In this document: piece after piece, positions 6,042 through 6,490 of the stretch | Layout: the number at the start of each line of letters is the position of its first letter | Position numbering within the stretch: the stretch's first letter is position 1 | NCBI GenBank assembly: GCA_036641395.1 | Contig: JAVWEY010000056.1 | Location: 1-6,490 of the forward strand | Source of the DNA: JAVXTH01 sp036641395 | GTDB lineage: Bacteria > Bacillota_I > Bacilli_A > Erysipelotrichales > Erysipelotrichaceae | Reading direction: 5' to 3' | DNA: 6,490 nucleotides | The notes under the pieces: generated by a model | Databases searched by the model: none | Seen by the model: the letters and a program-made list of their open reading frames with translations, nothing else | What the model was told of the DNA's origin: nothing | Translations under genes and position numbers: made by a program

Positions 6042-6107
6042 ACACATTATTATTTATTATATGTTCCTTTACATTATTGAATTTATGTACTAAAATTTAA
6101 ATATATA
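5967..6107. repeat. Right copy of the 141-bp direct repeat
   Basis: It is identical to 3846-3986 and lies between the right end of the complete IS and the left end of a second IS copy. In a simple insertion, host DNA that originally followed position 3986 should come next. Here the IS sequence starts again instead. Confidence 0.85.
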
Positions 6108-6133
6108 CCTGTCTTTTACAGTTTGAAAAGAAT

Positions 6134-6177
6134 AAAAAGTGCTTAGAGCCCTAAATGAAAGGGTTTAAGCACTTTTT
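6134..6177. terminator. Bidirectional terminator of the second IS copy
   Basis: This is an exact copy of the hairpin at 4013-4056, with a 12-bp AAAAAGTGCTTA stem and A/T runs on both sides. It sits in the same place after the transposase stop. Confidence 0.85.
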
Positions 6178-6205
6178 GCTTGTTGTAGTGAATATGCGTA
6201 GATTA

Positions 6206-6490
6206 TTAAACTTTTGTGTTTTTAATAATATTTCTTATCTTCTTCTTACTGATAATCTCATAATCGGTTCTAAATCCAAAACGCTCATGTAATAGGTCAG
6301 TAAGTGAAGAACGTGTATAAGCTGGAATATAGCCATTATATTGAGTATCTACTAGTTCCATATCTCGCAAGGTATTTAATAAGGCTGTTACTGTAAATTG
6401 GTTTCCTAACATGTCTGCTAATAGTCGATATATAACGAGGGATAGAAAGCAAGTAAGAAAATGTGCTTCTATATGATCTTGGTTGTGTAA
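6206..6490 (-). CDS. IS1634-family transposase, C-terminal part (continues past the window)
   Basis: The open frame runs from the stop at 6206-6208 to the window edge and encodes residues 483-576 of the transposase, identical to the complete copy at 4085-5815. It is cut by the window, not broken: the frame is still open at 6490. The internal Met encoded at 6410-6412 is residue 509 of the full protein and not a real start. Whether this copy is complete cannot be seen here. Confidence 0.85.
   Translation of the reverse strand, partial: LHNQDHIEAHFLTCFLSLVIYRLLADMLGNQFTVTALLNTLRDMELVDTQYNGYIPAYTRSSLTDLLHERFGFRTDYEIISKKKIRNIIKNTKV

Larger units (their letters stand above)
6108..6490 (-). mobile_element. 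Second, tandem copy of the IS (cut by the window edge)
   Basis: From the left inverted repeat (6108-6123) onward the sequence is identical to 3987-4369 with no difference over 383 bp. It includes the bidirectional terminator and the 3' end of the transposase gene. It has the same orientation as the first copy. If complete it should end 1597 bp beyond the window. Confidence 0.88.

Noticed and set aside
6206..6412. A separate 68-aa protein starting at the Met encoded at 6410-6412
   Set aside because: The frame continues open to the window edge and equals residues 483-576 of the complete transposase, so this Met is internal.
3846..6490. A CRISPR array or other short-repeat system
   Set aside because: The repeat is a single 2121-bp unit explained by the IS and its target duplication. 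No short regularly spaced repeats are present anywhere in the window.

Overview
The window is AT-rich DNA with strong AGGAGG-type ribosome binding sites, sigma-A-like promoters and rho-independent terminators. This points to a low-GC Gram-positive bacterium (Bacillota). The gene families suit a gut Erysipelotrichia- or Clostridia-like organism, but the exact lineage is a guess.

Layout. (1) Positions 1-424 hold the last 21 codons of an unidentified plus-strand gene with its terminator, a second terminator-like hairpin, and a 44-codon ORF that looks like a signal sequence without a mature protein. (2) Positions 425-3014 are a compact minus-strand operon read as TetR-type regulator, then MATE-family exporter, then cytidylate kinase-like P-loop protein. 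The gaps are 1 and 12 nt. Its promoter at about 3055-3083 carries two near-identical palindromes 35 bp apart, which look like operators for the TetR protein, so the operon is probably autoregulated and induced by a ligand. (3) A divergent plus-strand gene (3213-3920) encodes a five-helix membrane protein of the putative ABC permease / CmpB family. (4) From 3987 to 5966 lies a complete IS1634-family (IS4 superfamily) insertion sequence with imperfect terminal inverted repeats, an intact 576-aa DDE transposase on the minus strand, its own promoter, and terminators at both ends.

The most striking feature is the architecture around the IS. The 141 bp directly left of it (3846-3986), which include the last 24 codons and stop of the permease gene, are repeated exactly at 5967-6107, directly right of it. 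This fits the unusually long, variable target duplications known for IS1634. The second copy is not followed by host DNA. It is followed by a second copy of the IS, which runs identically to the window edge (6108-6490). The order is therefore target repeat - IS - target repeat - IS, a tandem array with a 2121-bp unit. It could be a real tandem amplification, or an assembly that went round a repeat loop twice.

The duplication kept the permease gene whole although one end of the duplicated segment lies inside it. The IS now supplies a strong bidirectional terminator downstream of that gene.
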